DNA of 64,000 bases from Sporosarcina sp. BP05 (GCF_014282005.1 NZ_JACFTD010000003.1:1-64000); one strand, 5' to 3'. Shown: positions 36,371 to 45,988, counted from the first letter of the stretch. Notes: generated from the letters alone by a model not told the origin. Translations and numbers: made by a program.

Positions 36371-37360
36371 TCATAAATTACTTTGGACATAGGTAAGACG
36401 TTGTGCGATCTCATTAGCGATTTTCATGCCATGAAAGCGCCCATCTTCAATGTAAACACGATTTGTAATGCCGCCTGTTACAACCCCAGAGAGAAAAACG
36501 TTCTTGACATTTGATTCATAAGTCTCTGGATTAAAGGATGGAACTAATGAAGAGAGGTCGGTTTGAATTCCAACGCTTTGAAGCATCGAAATATTTGGCT
36601 GATATCCGATGAGGGAAAATACATAGTCATTTTGAATTGTAATCGTTTCTTCGGGAGAAATTATACGAATGGTTGTTTCATCAATAGCAGCAATGCTGGA
36701 ATTGGGGTGAAATTCAATCCTACCTTTTTTAAGAAGGTTACGCATATCTAATAACAACGATGGTTTAATACCTTCTAAGACAGTTTCTCCTCGATGCACA
36801 AGTGTTACATGAGCTCCGTTACGAAAAAGATCAATTGCAGCTTCAATCGCCGAATTTTTACCGCCAACAACTGTAACATGTTGTCCATAATAGAGGTGAC
36901 CTTCTTTATAATAATGCGACACCTTCGCTAAATTATCTCCGTCTACACCTAGTTGTCTTGGCGTATCGAAAATTCCTGTGGCAATAACAATCATCTTTGC
37001 TTCGTAAGGAATGGTGTTGCCATTACAATCTTCTGCATTGACAGTAAAGGATGCTGAGTTCTTTGAAATAGAATTAACCTTTTGGTAGCACTTAATATTA
37101 ATTTCTTGCCTTTCTGTTACAAGGCGATAATATTTTAACAGCTCAGTTCGAGTGGGGCGTACATCTTGAGATAAGAATGGAATGTTGCCGATTTCTAAGC
37201 GGTCTGAGGTACTATAGAACGTCATATGTAATGGACAGTTGACAATGGAATTGACAATCGCCTGTTTTTCAATAATTACATATGAAAGTCCTTTTTCTTG
37301 AAGGGCAAGACCCGTCGATAAGCCACACGGTCCACCGCCAATTATAACAACATCATACAT
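36371..37360 (-). CDS. ypdA: Bacillithiol disulfide reductase YpdA (Bdr)
   Basis: A FAD/NADPH-dependent reductase that recycles oxidised bacillithiol in Firmicutes that lack glutathione. The 329-residue protein has the FAD motif VIIGGGPCGLSTGLALQ including the single Cys (about 14) proposed as active residue, a second nucleotide motif TVVGGKNSAIEAAIDL, and the C-terminal FAD motif with LSGVVTGG. TSDRLEIGNIPF is characteristic of YpdA. Start ATG at 37360. It implies that the host makes bacillithiol. Confidence 0.88.
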   Translation of the reverse strand: MYDVVIIGGGPCGLSTGLALQEKGLSYVIIEKQAIVNSIVNCPLHMTFYSTSDRLEIGNIPFLSQDVRPTRTELLKYYRLVTERQEINIKCYQKVNSISKNSASFTVNAEDCNGNTIPYEAKMIVIATGIFDTPRQLGVDGDNLAKVSHYYKEGHLYYGQHVTVVGGKNSAIEAAIDLFRNGAHVTLVHRGETVLEGIKPSLLLDMRNLLKKGRIEFHPNSSIAAIDETTIRIISPEETITIQNDYVFSLIGYQPNISMLQSVGIQTDLSSLVPSFNPETYESNVKNVFLSGVVTGGITNRVYIEDGRFHGMKIANEIAQRLTYVQSNL

Positions 37361-37885
37361 ACAATTAATATCCTCCTTAAAATTTTACATAAACAACCGA
37401 TAAAAATCCTGATTCTTTCAGGAATGTCCTATGAGTAATGCAGTAAGCAAGTATAATTAGTATTCCTCAGTATGCTCAGACGAATAAGATTAAATACAAA
37501 AAAATATAAACTATATGATGATTTATGTCTTGTTTTAAGCAGATTTTTATCATTTGTATAAAAATTCCTATTTGCAAATTTAATAGGACGAACGCTTGCT
37601 TCTGCGGTGCTATGCGAATTTGGTTAATGATTTTTATAGGATTCATCAACAAGGTTAATTTTTTAGTGAATCAATATCTAGGTGCATGTTTTCTATTGGT
37701 AAGTCTGCTGCAATGCCATGGTTTTCGTCAAATAATAGTGCTCTGTTTTAAAGCTCTTGTACCATTTAGAGATTAGGCGTTGCCGTAATGATAGTTTTTA
37801 TAGCCTTATTTAACAAATTTAGAAATTCTACAAGCCATCTTTGGGTTCTAGAATCCAATAAAATCATAGGCTCATCAAGGACGAT

Positions 37886-38051
37886 TTCCAGTTAATCCTT
37901 CATTTGCGCCAGGCTTAATCATGGAAGAAGTAGTAAGAGAATTAGTTCAGAGTGCGATTAATTCAACATCTTCAGGCGGTTATTTTTTAAGAATATAGAC
38001 AAATGCCTTCCCAATGCCTCCACCTTAACCATAAATGACAGCAATACGCAT
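37886..38051. pseudogene. Gene debris in a 930-bp non-coding stretch
   Basis: 37361-38290 has no convincing intact gene. On the plus strand, about 37889-37998 reads NPSFAPGLIMEEVVRELVQS and ends with a stop, like the C-terminus of a lost protein. On the minus strand, 38051-37982 reads MRIAVIYG, a stop, then GGGIGKAFVYILK, like the start of a short-chain dehydrogenase with its Rossmann glycine motif broken by a nonsense codon. A 83-codon frame at 37525-37776 has no ribosome binding site or family resemblance and is probably chance. Confidence 0.4.
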
Positions 38052-38290
38052 ACCTCAACCTCAACCCACGCGGTAATTTTGGACTTTCTTCGTAAACTTG
38101 CAACGAAGTAGTTTATTCAATTATAGGAATCCTAATCATTAGAATAACTAATTAGATAGAGCATTTGCTTTATCTATTTTTTTGCTGAAGCGCCTAAACT
38201 TCATTTAATTTACACAAGTCACATATATTATCAAATAGTCACGATAGAAAAACTAGTAAAACTATTCGAAAGAAAAAGGGGTCTACATCA

Positions 38291-39664
38291 ATGAAAGAAG
38301 TTAACGTAAAAGCTACTAATCAAAACCAAAAACAAACAAACAGCTCACTGTACAGAACAATATGGAGATGGCATCTTTATGCGGGAATAATTTTAGCTCC
38401 GTTTCTTTTTATCCTAGCTGTTACTGGTTCTATCTATTTATTCAAGCCACAAATTGAGCAAGTGATTTATCAAGATTACTATGAAGTGACCCCGCAAGGC
38501 GAGAAAATAGCTGCATCTGCGCAAATAGAGCATGTGAAGAACTTATACCCTGATGCTATCATCAAAAAATATCGTCCTGGAGAAAATACGATGCGTTCGA
38601 GTGAAGTAAGCATTGCATCTAACAATGAGTCCCTAACAGTCTTTATAGATCCTTATACCGGTGAATCCATTGGTGAGTTAAATAACGATGATAAGATAAT
38701 GAATAAAATTGAAGAGATACATGGTGAACTCATGGCGGGTACGCTAGGGGACCGAATTGTTGAGTTGGCTGCATGTTGGGCAATCGTGTTAATTGTCACT
38801 GGTCTTTATTTATGGTTTCCAAAAAAGAAGCAAGGCCTGTCGGGTCTCCTTTATCCGAGATTAAATAAAGGGAAAAAAATACTCAGAAGAGACTTACACG
38901 CAGTGCCTGCCTTTTGGGTAACAGCAGGAATGTTATTCTTAATATTGACAGGTTTGCCCTGGTCTGGGTTTTGGGGCAGTAATTTTCAATCGATCGCGAC
39001 TAATTCGGGTGCAGGATATCCACCATCTATTTGGTCGGGAGATGCTCCAACATCCAAAATTAAAACTAAAGACATAGCAGAAGTTCCCTGGGCTGCAGAA
39101 AACTTGGATGTACCTCTTTCAAAAATTCAAGGTTACATCTCTTTGTCAATTGATGATGTCATTTTGATTGCTAATCGCGAGGGCCTACATCCAAGTTATA
39201 CCGTATCCATTCCACAAGATACAGATGGTGTCTATACATTGTCTGCTTATCCACCGAAAGCACAAGATGAAGTAACCATGCATATTGACCAATATTCGGG
39301 TGCAGTTCTAGCTGATTATCGTTATGAAAACTACGGTTTAATAGGAAAAATGGTGGCTTGGGGGATTACATTACATACAGGAACTCAATTCGGATTTATT
39401 AACCAATTAGTTAGCCTTCTTGTTTGTCTGGGAATTATTCTTGTTACAGTAAGTGGTTTTTATTTATGGTGGAAACGAAAACCGGAAAAAGGTATGGGTG
39501 CACCGAAAGCTCCTAGTATAAAGAATGTTAAGTTTTCCCTGTTTTTGTTAATTGGTTTAGGGATTTTGTTTCCATTGGTGGGCTTATCGCTTATTGTTGT
39601 GTGGCTAATTGACTGGTTAATTATTCAAAGAATAGCTGTAGTTAAGAACTTTTTGAATGCATAA
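38291..39664 (+). CDS. PepSY-TM family membrane protein
   Basis: A 457-residue protein with four main membrane helices and two extracellular PepSY-like domains. The family pattern is visible: the N-terminal YRTIWRWHLYAGIILAPFLF, EEIHGELMAGTLGDRIVELA, RRDLHAVPAFWVTAGMLFLI and near the C-terminus ITLHTGTQFGFINQL, with several His suited to haem or metal. Members are linked to iron, haem or copper handling. It is followed, 27 bases later, by a FixH/YtkA-like lipoprotein, a frequent pair in Bacillales. Confidence 0.82.
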   Translation: MKEVNVKATNQNQKQTNSSLYRTIWRWHLYAGIILAPFLFILAVTGSIYLFKPQIEQVIYQDYYEVTPQGEKIAASAQIEHVKNLYPDAIIKKYRPGENTMRSSEVSIASNNESLTVFIDPYTGESIGELNNDDKIMNKIEEIHGELMAGTLGDRIVELAACWAIVLIVTGLYLWFPKKKQGLSGLLYPRLNKGKKILRRDLHAVPAFWVTAGMLFLILTGLPWSGFWGSNFQSIATNSGAGYPPSIWSGDAPTSKIKTKDIAEVPWAAENLDVPLSKIQGYISLSIDDVILIANREGLHPSYTVSIPQDTDGVYTLSAYPPKAQDEVTMHIDQYSGAVLADYRYENYGLIGKMVAWGITLHTGTQFGFINQLVSLLVCLGIILVTVSGFYLWWKRKPEKGMGAPKAPSIKNVKFSLFLLIGLGILFPLVGLSLIVVWLIDWLIIQRIAVVKNFLNA

Positions 39665-39691
39665 TTCGAAATGTAAAGGGTGGATTTTGCT

Positions 39692-40162
39692 GTGAAAAAG
39701 AATATATGTATGTCTTTAATCTTTATACTTAGTCTATTACTAAGTGCATGTTCACTAAAACAGGATGTCGCTAATTTATACAAACAGGAAATACCTCTTG
39801 AATCAGAAATAATTATACCAGAATCCATTTCGGTCAATAAAAATGAGACGATTAAAGTTATTCTTACCCAAAATGGTAAGAAGGTTGAAGGCGCAGATTT
39901 TGTTCATTTTGAAATAGGGAAACAAGATGGTTCCGTTAAATTTAATATGGAGCAAGCTGAAGAAGAGGGAAACGGTAGGTACAGTTTAAGTAAAAACTTT
40001 GATAGTGAAGGTCTATATTATATTAAAGTACATGCTAGTAACGCTGGTTCTATAATTATGCCTCAAAAACAATTTGTTATAGGGGAGCTTTCTGAAGGTG
40101 AGATAAAATTCTTGCAAAAAGGTTTGCCGAAACAACAAGAGAGTCATCAAAAGCATCATTAA
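39692..40162 (+). CDS. FixH/YtkA-like lipoprotein
   Basis: A 156-residue lipoprotein with lipobox LSLLLSACSLK and one YtkA/FixH-like domain (VNKNETIKVILTQNGKKVEG, VHFEIGKQDG, GRYSLSKNFDSEGLYYIKVH). It is homologous to each half of the tandem protein at 15092-15847. The frame extends to 39680, but AAAGGGTGG is spaced for GTG at 39692. The His-rich C-terminus (QQESHQKHH) may bind metal. It probably acts with the PepSY protein upstream. Confidence 0.78.
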   Translation: MKKNICMSLIFILSLLLSACSLKQDVANLYKQEIPLESEIIIPESISVNKNETIKVILTQNGKKVEGADFVHFEIGKQDGSVKFNMEQAEEEGNGRYSLSKNFDSEGLYYIKVHASNAGSIIMPQKQFVIGELSEGEIKFLQKGLPKQQESHQKHH

Positions 40163-40182
40163 TACTAATTGGAAATTCAAAG

Positions 40183-40214
40183 AGTAGGCATCTCTCGTGA
40201 GGTGCTTATTTTCA
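40183..40214 (+). terminator. Intrinsic terminator
   Basis: AGTAGGCATCTC (40183-40194) pairs with GAGGTGCTTATT (40199-40210) using wobble pairs, followed by TT. The next 250 bases to the Zur-box promoter are AT-rich without a gene. Confidence 0.65.
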
Positions 40215-40470
40215 TTGGAAAAAATGTACTCCGTACGATTGAATAGATGAACCGAATTAATTTGATGAAGAAAAAAGATATAACGCTCCATGGATCATCA
40301 TATAATTAAAAGAATAATAAAAAGAGTGAAACGCTTTAAGCTTAAAATAAATCCTTTTTAATACTCTGCCGGATGGTCATCCAGTACGATTTTCATTCCG
40401 GATGTAAGTCTTGTAAAGAACTAATACAATTCAGTTGTTTACATGAAGAAAAATTAAATTCATAATCCAA

Positions 40471-40530
40471 TTGACTATTTTAATGAAAAAGGGTAATATT
40501 CAACATTGTAAACAGTAATGATTACGATTT
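40471..40530 (+). promoter_or_regulatory. Sigma-A promoter overlapped by a Zur box
   Basis: TTGACT (40471-40476), a 17-base spacer and TAATAT (40494-40499) form a promoter. At 40510-40530, covering the predicted start region, lies a 21-base dyad with core GTAATGATTACGA, differing from the extended B. subtilis Zur consensus (core TCGTAATNATTACGA with AAA/TTT flanks) at two positions in the left half. Repression under zinc sufficiency is inferred. Confidence 0.72.
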
Positions 40531-40555
40531 GATAAAAACAAGGGTGGTTGATGAA

Positions 40556-42112
40556 ATGAAAAAAAATAGTTTGTTGGCATTATTAATATGCTTATTTATC
40601 TTCGCAGCATCTGGTTGCTCAACTGAAAATAGCAACTCAGATTCAGAGCGAGAAAAAATGAGTGAAAAGAATAAAAAGGTAACCATGATCTTTAGCTTTA
40701 AGACCGCCAATTTAGATCCTCATACTAGCTTCATACCTATTCGTGCGGGAATAACAGAGACGTTGCTAAAATTGAATGATGACTCGAATATTGAAGGATG
40801 GCTCGCAGAAAAGTGGGGAACATTGGACAACACGACATGGGAATTTATAATTCGCGATAACGTAACATTCCAAGATGGGGACAAGCTTGATGCGGCTGGA
40901 GTTAAAGCCTCAATTGAAAGAAGTATCGCTGTTAATGAATCTCTGGGAGAGTCTTTGAAGATCCAATCAATTGAAGCGGATGGACAAAACCTTACAATTA
41001 CAACAACGGGGCCTTATCCCGCTCTTCCATCTGAACTTCTAAACCCATATACATCGATTGTTAATACTGCAGCTGAATTAGAAATGGGGCAAGAGGAATT
41101 TCGGGATTCGCCAGTTGGAACTGGGCCGTTTATAGTCAAGAAATTCACTTCAAATCAGGAAGTCCAAGTTGTTAAAAATGGCAGCTACTGGGCAGGGGAA
41201 CCAAAAATTAATGAGGCAACAATTAAGTTTAATGAAGATGCAAATGTTCGAGCACTTGCATTTCAGGCAAAAGAAGCAGATGTTGTTTATAACCTTCCTG
41301 CTGAAGGCATAGAGGCAATTGAGAAGGATAAAGAACTTAAAGTTGAATCTGTTCCGGGTCTTAGATCTCATTTTATATTGTTTAATCAACAAAGTTCAAA
41401 AGTCGCAGATGTAAAAGTCAGAGAAGCCCTTAATTTATTAATTAACAGAAAAAGCATAGCAGATGATATTATGCTTGGCCATGCTATTCCTGCCAATGGG
41501 CCGTTTAACAGCAATCTTCCTTTTGGAAGCGATGATGCTGTAAAAAAACTGGATGTTAACAAAGCGAAATTACTGCTTGGTGAAGCAGGCTATAAAGAAA
41601 ATGCTGACGGCAAGATGGAAAAGGAGGGAAAAGCACTCAAACTTGAGCTTATCACATATAATGCACGTCCAGAACTGCCCTTAATTGCGCAGCTTTTTCA
41701 ATCAGATTGCGCAAAAGCTGGAGTAGAAATAATAATAAAAACAGTTGAAAATGCCGATGCACATCTTGTTGCAAACAAAGACTGGGATATGAGTACTTAC
41801 AGTAACAACACGTCGCCGCGAGGAGATGGAAGCTACTTCCTGAACACTGCATTCACAGAAACTGGTGCACTTAATGTAGGGGGAATTAATCTTCCAGAGA
41901 TGAATGAAGTAATTAAAGAGTTGAATAAAACAAGTGATCTGGATACAAGAATACAGTTGACCAAGGATGCAGCAACTATTATTGATAAGGAAGTTCTTCA
42001 TAGCTATGCCGTCTATCCAAATATTATTGTCGGGGTGAATGACCGAATTATAGACTGGGTTCCTACGGCTGAAGAGTATTATATTTTAACCCATACAATG
42101 GATGTGAAATAA
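40556..42112 (+). CDS. Dpp/Nik/Cnt-type substrate-binding lipoprotein
   Basis: A 518-residue SBP_bac_5 family lipoprotein (lipobox FAASGCSTE) with the class motifs LAEKWGTLDNTTWEFIIRD, DSPVGTGPFIV, VREALNLLINR and YSNNTSPRGDGSYFLNTAF; the last is reminiscent of NikA/CntA proteins that bind metal-chelate complexes. The frame could start at TTG 40529, inside the Zur box, but AGGGTGG is spaced for ATG 40556. First gene of a five-gene importer. With a Zur box upstream, a zinc or zinc-chelate substrate is the leading idea; oligopeptides are the alternative. Confidence 0.8.
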   Translation: MKKNSLLALLICLFIFAASGCSTENSNSDSEREKMSEKNKKVTMIFSFKTANLDPHTSFIPIRAGITETLLKLNDDSNIEGWLAEKWGTLDNTTWEFIIRDNVTFQDGDKLDAAGVKASIERSIAVNESLGESLKIQSIEADGQNLTITTTGPYPALPSELLNPYTSIVNTAAELEMGQEEFRDSPVGTGPFIVKKFTSNQEVQVVKNGSYWAGEPKINEATIKFNEDANVRALAFQAKEADVVYNLPAEGIEAIEKDKELKVESVPGLRSHFILFNQQSSKVADVKVREALNLLINRKSIADDIMLGHAIPANGPFNSNLPFGSDDAVKKLDVNKAKLLLGEAGYKENADGKMEKEGKALKLELITYNARPELPLIAQLFQSDCAKAGVEIIIKTVENADAHLVANKDWDMSTYSNNTSPRGDGSYFLNTAFTETGALNVGGINLPEMNEVIKELNKTSDLDTRIQLTKDAATIIDKEVLHSYAVYPNIIVGVNDRIIDWVPTAEEYYILTHTMDVK

Positions 42113-42113
42113 A

Positions 42114-43058
42114 GTGTTATCGCTTGTTAGAAAGCGACTTTTACAATTAGTTATAGTGGTATTCATCTTGTCCATTTTTACCTTTGGATTAATGAAGCTT
42201 GCTCCAGGTGACCCCGTTATGTCGATATTGAATGCAGATGAAATGATGGTAACAGAAGCCAATCAAGCTAATCTCCGCAGTGATCTTGGTTTTGATCAGC
42301 CAGTCTATGTTCAGTACGGTAAGTGGATGCATGGTCTGTTAAAGCTAGACCTTGGCACTTCGTACATGAGCGGAAAGCCAGTATGGAACGAAATGATGGA
42401 GCGTTTGCCAATCACACTTCAGCTAACAACAGGGGTTCTTTTGGTCATGTTTAGCATATCTCTTCCTCTTGGCATAATTTCCGCACGTTATCCTAGAAAA
42501 TGGCCAGATCAAATCAGCAGAATACTTGCACTTATTGGAGCATCAATTCCAAGCTTTTGGCTTGGATTGATGCTGATTTATCTTTTTGCTTTAAAGCTTC
42601 AAATCCTACCGTCAAACGGCATGGGCTCTTTCGCTCAAATGATTTTGCCTACCTTTACTTTAGGATTCTCATTGGCTGCAGTCTATTCAAGGCTTATTAG
42701 GGCAGGACTTATTGAATGCTTTTCGAAAGATTACATTCAGGCCGGAAGAGCTAGAGGAGTGAAAGAATGGCGTATTCTTTGGGTCCATGCTTTCAGAGCT
42801 GCCCTGCTGCCTGTCATTACGGTTTTTGGCTTGAGCATGGGAAGCTTGCTCGGCGGAGCTGTTGTAATTGAAATTTTATTTTCTTGGCCAGGACTAGGAA
42901 GTATGGCGGTAGATGCGATTTTTAACCGTGATTATCCTGTAATTCAAGGGTATGTGCTGCTAACAGGCGTATTCGTAGTAGTTGTGAATTTACTCGTAGA
43001 TTTATCGTATTACTTGATAGACCCGCGCATTAAGCAAGGAAAAGAGGGAAGCAATTGA
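42114..43058 (+). CDS. Dpp/Nik/Cnt-type ABC permease, first
   Basis: A 314-residue DppB/NikB/CntB-like permease, six predicted helices, with FGLMKLAPGDPV near the N-terminus, the family motif QPVYVQYGKWMHGLLKLDLG and the coupling loop QAGRARGVKEWRILWVHAFR. The GTG start is one base after the stop of the binding protein, so coupled translation is likely. Its last four bases overlap the next permease. Confidence 0.86.
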   Translation: MLSLVRKRLLQLVIVVFILSIFTFGLMKLAPGDPVMSILNADEMMVTEANQANLRSDLGFDQPVYVQYGKWMHGLLKLDLGTSYMSGKPVWNEMMERLPITLQLTTGVLLVMFSISLPLGIISARYPRKWPDQISRILALIGASIPSFWLGLMLIYLFALKLQILPSNGMGSFAQMILPTFTLGFSLAAVYSRLIRAGLIECFSKDYIQAGRARGVKEWRILWVHAFRAALLPVITVFGLSMGSLLGGAVVIEILFSWPGLGSMAVDAIFNRDYPVIQGYVLLTGVFVVVVNLLVDLSYYLIDPRIKQGKEGSN

Positions 43059-43915
43059 GGTTTGTTTATGCTTTCTTCATAAAAACTTATTTGACAGTTA
43101 TGAAAATGAAAAACTGGCCGCCTACAGCATTACTTGGTCTCATTTTGCTTATAACCATTGTCCTGATTACAGCCATTGGCCCGTTACTTATACCGAATGA
43201 CCCTTATATGGCAAATATGGCAGAGCGACTTTCCTCACCGAGCTTAACCTACCCATTTGGGACAGATCACATGGGTAGATGCATCTTTTCCAGAATCGTT
43301 ATTGGTTCTCAAGCGACGCTAGGAATTACAGTGCTAGTGATAACAACTGTTATCTTAATTGGCATTCCTATCGGGTTAGTATCAGGATATATCGGTGGAC
43401 GTGTAGATTCAATTGTGATGCGTTTGGCAGATGGATTGATTGCATTACCAGAGTTTATACTAGCAATTGCAATTGCGGGTTTCTTAGGTCCTAGCTTAAC
43501 AAATTTAATGATCTCTGTTGTGTTAGTTAAATGGATTAGCTATACCAGAGTTGTTAGAGGAATCGTCCTATCGGAACGGGAAAAAGAATATGTATTAGCA
43601 GCAAGGGTCGGTGGATGCACAACATGGAGGATTATAACGCGGCATTTACTTCCACAAATCATTTCCCCAGTGCTTGTGCTTGCAACACTTGATGTTGGTA
43701 AAATTATTTTAATTATTTCTTCCCTGTCCTATTTGGGACTTGGCGCTCAGCCCCCTGCTCCAGAGTGGGGGGCAATGCTAAGTGACGGTAGGCCATATTT
43801 TCAAACCTTTCCTGAATTAATGATCTATCCAGGAATGGCCATCTTCATTGTCGTTTTATCGTGTAATTTAATTGGAGAGGGCTTAAGAGATAAGCTTGGT
43901 GAGAAGAGCATATAA
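43055..43915 (+). CDS. Dpp/Nik/Cnt-type ABC permease, second
   Basis: A 286-residue DppC/NikC/CntC-like permease with the YPFGTDHMGRCIFSRIVIGS motif and the coupling loop EYVLAARVGGCTTWRIITRH, six predicted helices. The start is TTG at 43055 overlapping the previous stop by four bases with GGGAAG upstream. It pairs with the preceding permease to form the channel. Confidence 0.86.
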   Translation: MRFVYAFFIKTYLTVMKMKNWPPTALLGLILLITIVLITAIGPLLIPNDPYMANMAERLSSPSLTYPFGTDHMGRCIFSRIVIGSQATLGITVLVITTVILIGIPIGLVSGYIGGRVDSIVMRLADGLIALPEFILAIAIAGFLGPSLTNLMISVVLVKWISYTRVVRGIVLSEREKEYVLAARVGGCTTWRIITRHLLPQIISPVLVLATLDVGKIILIISSLSYLGLGAQPPAPEWGAMLSDGRPYFQTFPELMIYPGMAIFIVVLSCNLIGEGLRDKLGEKSI

Positions 43916-43936
43916 CGAAGGAAAAGGAGGTGCAAG

Positions 43937-44995
43937 GTGACGATATCAGTTGATTTCACACAACCACTAACAAATGACTATGTTAAGGAAGAAACTTTTT
44001 TTCAATCCCTTCCTTTGCTGGAAATAAAGAATCTTTCTATTTCATCACTTGGTGAGAATAAAAAAGAGGACATTAAATTGGTTAAGAACATTAACTTCAC
44101 AATAAAATCAGGTGAAATGCTTGGTATTGTTGGAGAAAGTGGAAGCGGTAAAAGTTTGACAGCATGCGCATTAGTAGGTTTACTTCCAAAGTCCTTAAAG
44201 GTTACAGAAGGACAAATAAAGCTTCATGGTAGAGAACTTTTAAATCTTTCTGAAAAAGAAATGCGGCGTCTCCGCGGAAATGAAATTGCTTATATTTTCC
44301 AAAACTATCAAGGAAGTTTTACTCCCTTCATTAAGATTGGAAACCAACTCATCGAAGCGCTTCGTAGTCATCGCAAAATCAGTAAACTAGATGCAAAGAA
44401 GAAGGTTCTAATATGGCTTGAACGTGTGAAACTGCCAGCTAATCAGGTTTTTACCAGCTATCCTTATCAACTTAGTGGGGGGCAACTTCAACGAGCTGCT
44501 CTTGCCGCAGCGCTAATGTTTCAACCTTTTCTAATTGTTGCGGACGAGCCGACAACCGCTCTTGATGTACTGACCAGTGAGAATATCTTAGATCTACTTG
44601 TTGAACTCCAGAAAGAATATAATTGCGCGGTTCTTCTAATTTCTCATAATCTTAACCATGTATTAAAAAGAACGGATTCAATAGCAGTTATGTATGGAGG
44701 ACAGATCGTTGAAAGGGGTTTGACAAATGAGATTCGGAAAAACCCTATTCATCCGTATACAAAGCTACTATTACAAGCAAGACCTGTCTTAAGTAGGGTT
44801 GTCCCAGAGAAATTAGTTGTTATACCAGGAGAGCCTGGATTAGTTGCCGAACAGGGATGTGCGTTTGCTCTTCGGTGTCCCAAGTCATTTAAAAAGTGTA
44901 GCATTTTACCAAAGATGCAATCAGTAGGGGATTCTCAGTGGGTCGCGTGTCACGCTGCAGATTTGGAGGCTGATTATACAAATGCTTCAAGTTGA
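43937..44995 (+). CDS. Dpp/Nik/Cnt-type ABC ATPase, first (with C-terminal Cys motif)
   Basis: A 352-residue DppD-like ATPase: Walker A GIVGESGSGKSLTA, signature LSGGQLQRAALAAAL, Walker B LIVADEPTTALDV and LISHNLNHV. The C-terminal oligo_HPY region has four cysteines (GCAFALRCPKSFKKC and WVACH) like those reported to hold an iron-sulfur cluster in Dpp/Opp ATPases. The start is GTG at 43937 after AAAAGGAGG. It overlaps the second ATPase by 14 bases. Confidence 0.87.
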   Translation: MTISVDFTQPLTNDYVKEETFFQSLPLLEIKNLSISSLGENKKEDIKLVKNINFTIKSGEMLGIVGESGSGKSLTACALVGLLPKSLKVTEGQIKLHGRELLNLSEKEMRRLRGNEIAYIFQNYQGSFTPFIKIGNQLIEALRSHRKISKLDAKKKVLIWLERVKLPANQVFTSYPYQLSGGQLQRAALAAALMFQPFLIVADEPTTALDVLTSENILDLLVELQKEYNCAVLLISHNLNHVLKRTDSIAVMYGGQIVERGLTNEIRKNPIHPYTKLLLQARPVLSRVVPEKLVVIPGEPGLVAEQGCAFALRCPKSFKKCSILPKMQSVGDSQWVACHAADLEADYTNASS

Positions 44996-45746
44996 AAAAG
45001 TTTCTAAATCATATCGCTCGACTTCGGTTTTAACCGAAGTCACTTTTCAGATGGAACAAGGCGAGTCTCTTGGTCTGATTGGGGAAAGCGGAAGCGGAAA
45101 AAGTACAATGGCTAAATTGATAGTAGGACTTGAACATTTAGACGGAGGACAAATCACCCTAAATGGCCTTGATTTTCAACAGCTAAGGGGTGCTGAGCTC
45201 AGAAAGGCCAGGCGCCATGTTCAGGTCGTGTTTCAGGACCCATGGGCATCCTTAAATCCTAAGCTTCCTGTTTGGAAGTCTATTATTGAACCTCTGGAAA
45301 ATTATCCTGATGTGGTTCCCTCATTTTTAAAGGGAGTAAGAAACGACAAGAGAAAGATGGCGGAAATACTACTTGAAAAGGTGGGCTTGGACAGAGATTT
45401 TCTTGAACGGTACCCCCATCAGCTTAGCGGAGGTCAGAGACAGAGAGTAGGGATTGCCAGAGGAATTGGCCTTCAACCTAATTTACTTATATGTGATGAA
45501 CCAACATCCAGCTTAGATGTATCCATCCAAGCACAAATATTAAACCTGCTTAAGGAATTGAAGAAAGAATTTAATATGTCCTATTTATTTATTTCACATG
45601 ATATGGCGTCAGTACAATATATGTGTGATCGAATTGCAGTTTTTAAACAAGGTGTGCTGGTTGATTTGTTCTTATCAAAGGATCTTTTTTCAGATACTCG
45701 TCATCCATATACAAAAATGCTTGTACAAGCAACGGTTGAAAGGTAA
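44982..45746 (+). CDS. Dpp/Nik/Cnt-type ABC ATPase, second
   Basis: A 254-residue DppF/NikE/CntF-like ATPase: Walker A GESGSGKSTMAKL, Q-loop VVFQDPWASLNPKL, signature LSGGQRQRVGIARGI, Walker B LLICDEPTSSLDVS and FISHDMASVQYMCDR. It lacks the C-terminal Cys region of its partner. It completes an A-B-C-D-F gene order. No metallophore synthesis genes are seen in the window. 45747-45988 shows no gene. Confidence 0.87.
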   Translation: MLQVEKVSKSYRSTSVLTEVTFQMEQGESLGLIGESGSGKSTMAKLIVGLEHLDGGQITLNGLDFQQLRGAELRKARRHVQVVFQDPWASLNPKLPVWKSIIEPLENYPDVVPSFLKGVRNDKRKMAEILLEKVGLDRDFLERYPHQLSGGQRQRVGIARGIGLQPNLLICDEPTSSLDVSIQAQILNLLKELKKEFNMSYLFISHDMASVQYMCDRIAVFKQGVLVDLFLSKDLFSDTRHPYTKMLVQATVER

Positions 45747-45988
45747 GAGGGTCACATCCTTTGGGAAGGAATTGTAGATCATTCCTCCTCGTATATCACA
45801 TTCCTTCCGATTGCTTATTACTTCAATAAAGCAAATAACGGTTTAAGATTAGTTGCATTATTCTCAAAAGGTTAGTTGATGCTAATTTTTCTTTTTGTTG
45901 CACATCAACCATCGAAAAATAGATGCTTTTCACCGTTCTAAGTAATCCCCATATACTAAAAGGAACTACATGAAAAGGGGGATGTGTC

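Noticed and set aside
37525..37776. 83-codon reading frame in the ypdA-PepSY gap
   Set aside because: Low-complexity Ile/Cys/Phe content typical of AT-rich noise, no ribosome binding site, surrounded by gene debris.
40529..40555. TTG start for the binding protein at 40529
   Set aside because: It would place the start codon inside the Zur box and before the ribosome binding site; ATG 40556 gives a standard lipoprotein signal peptide.
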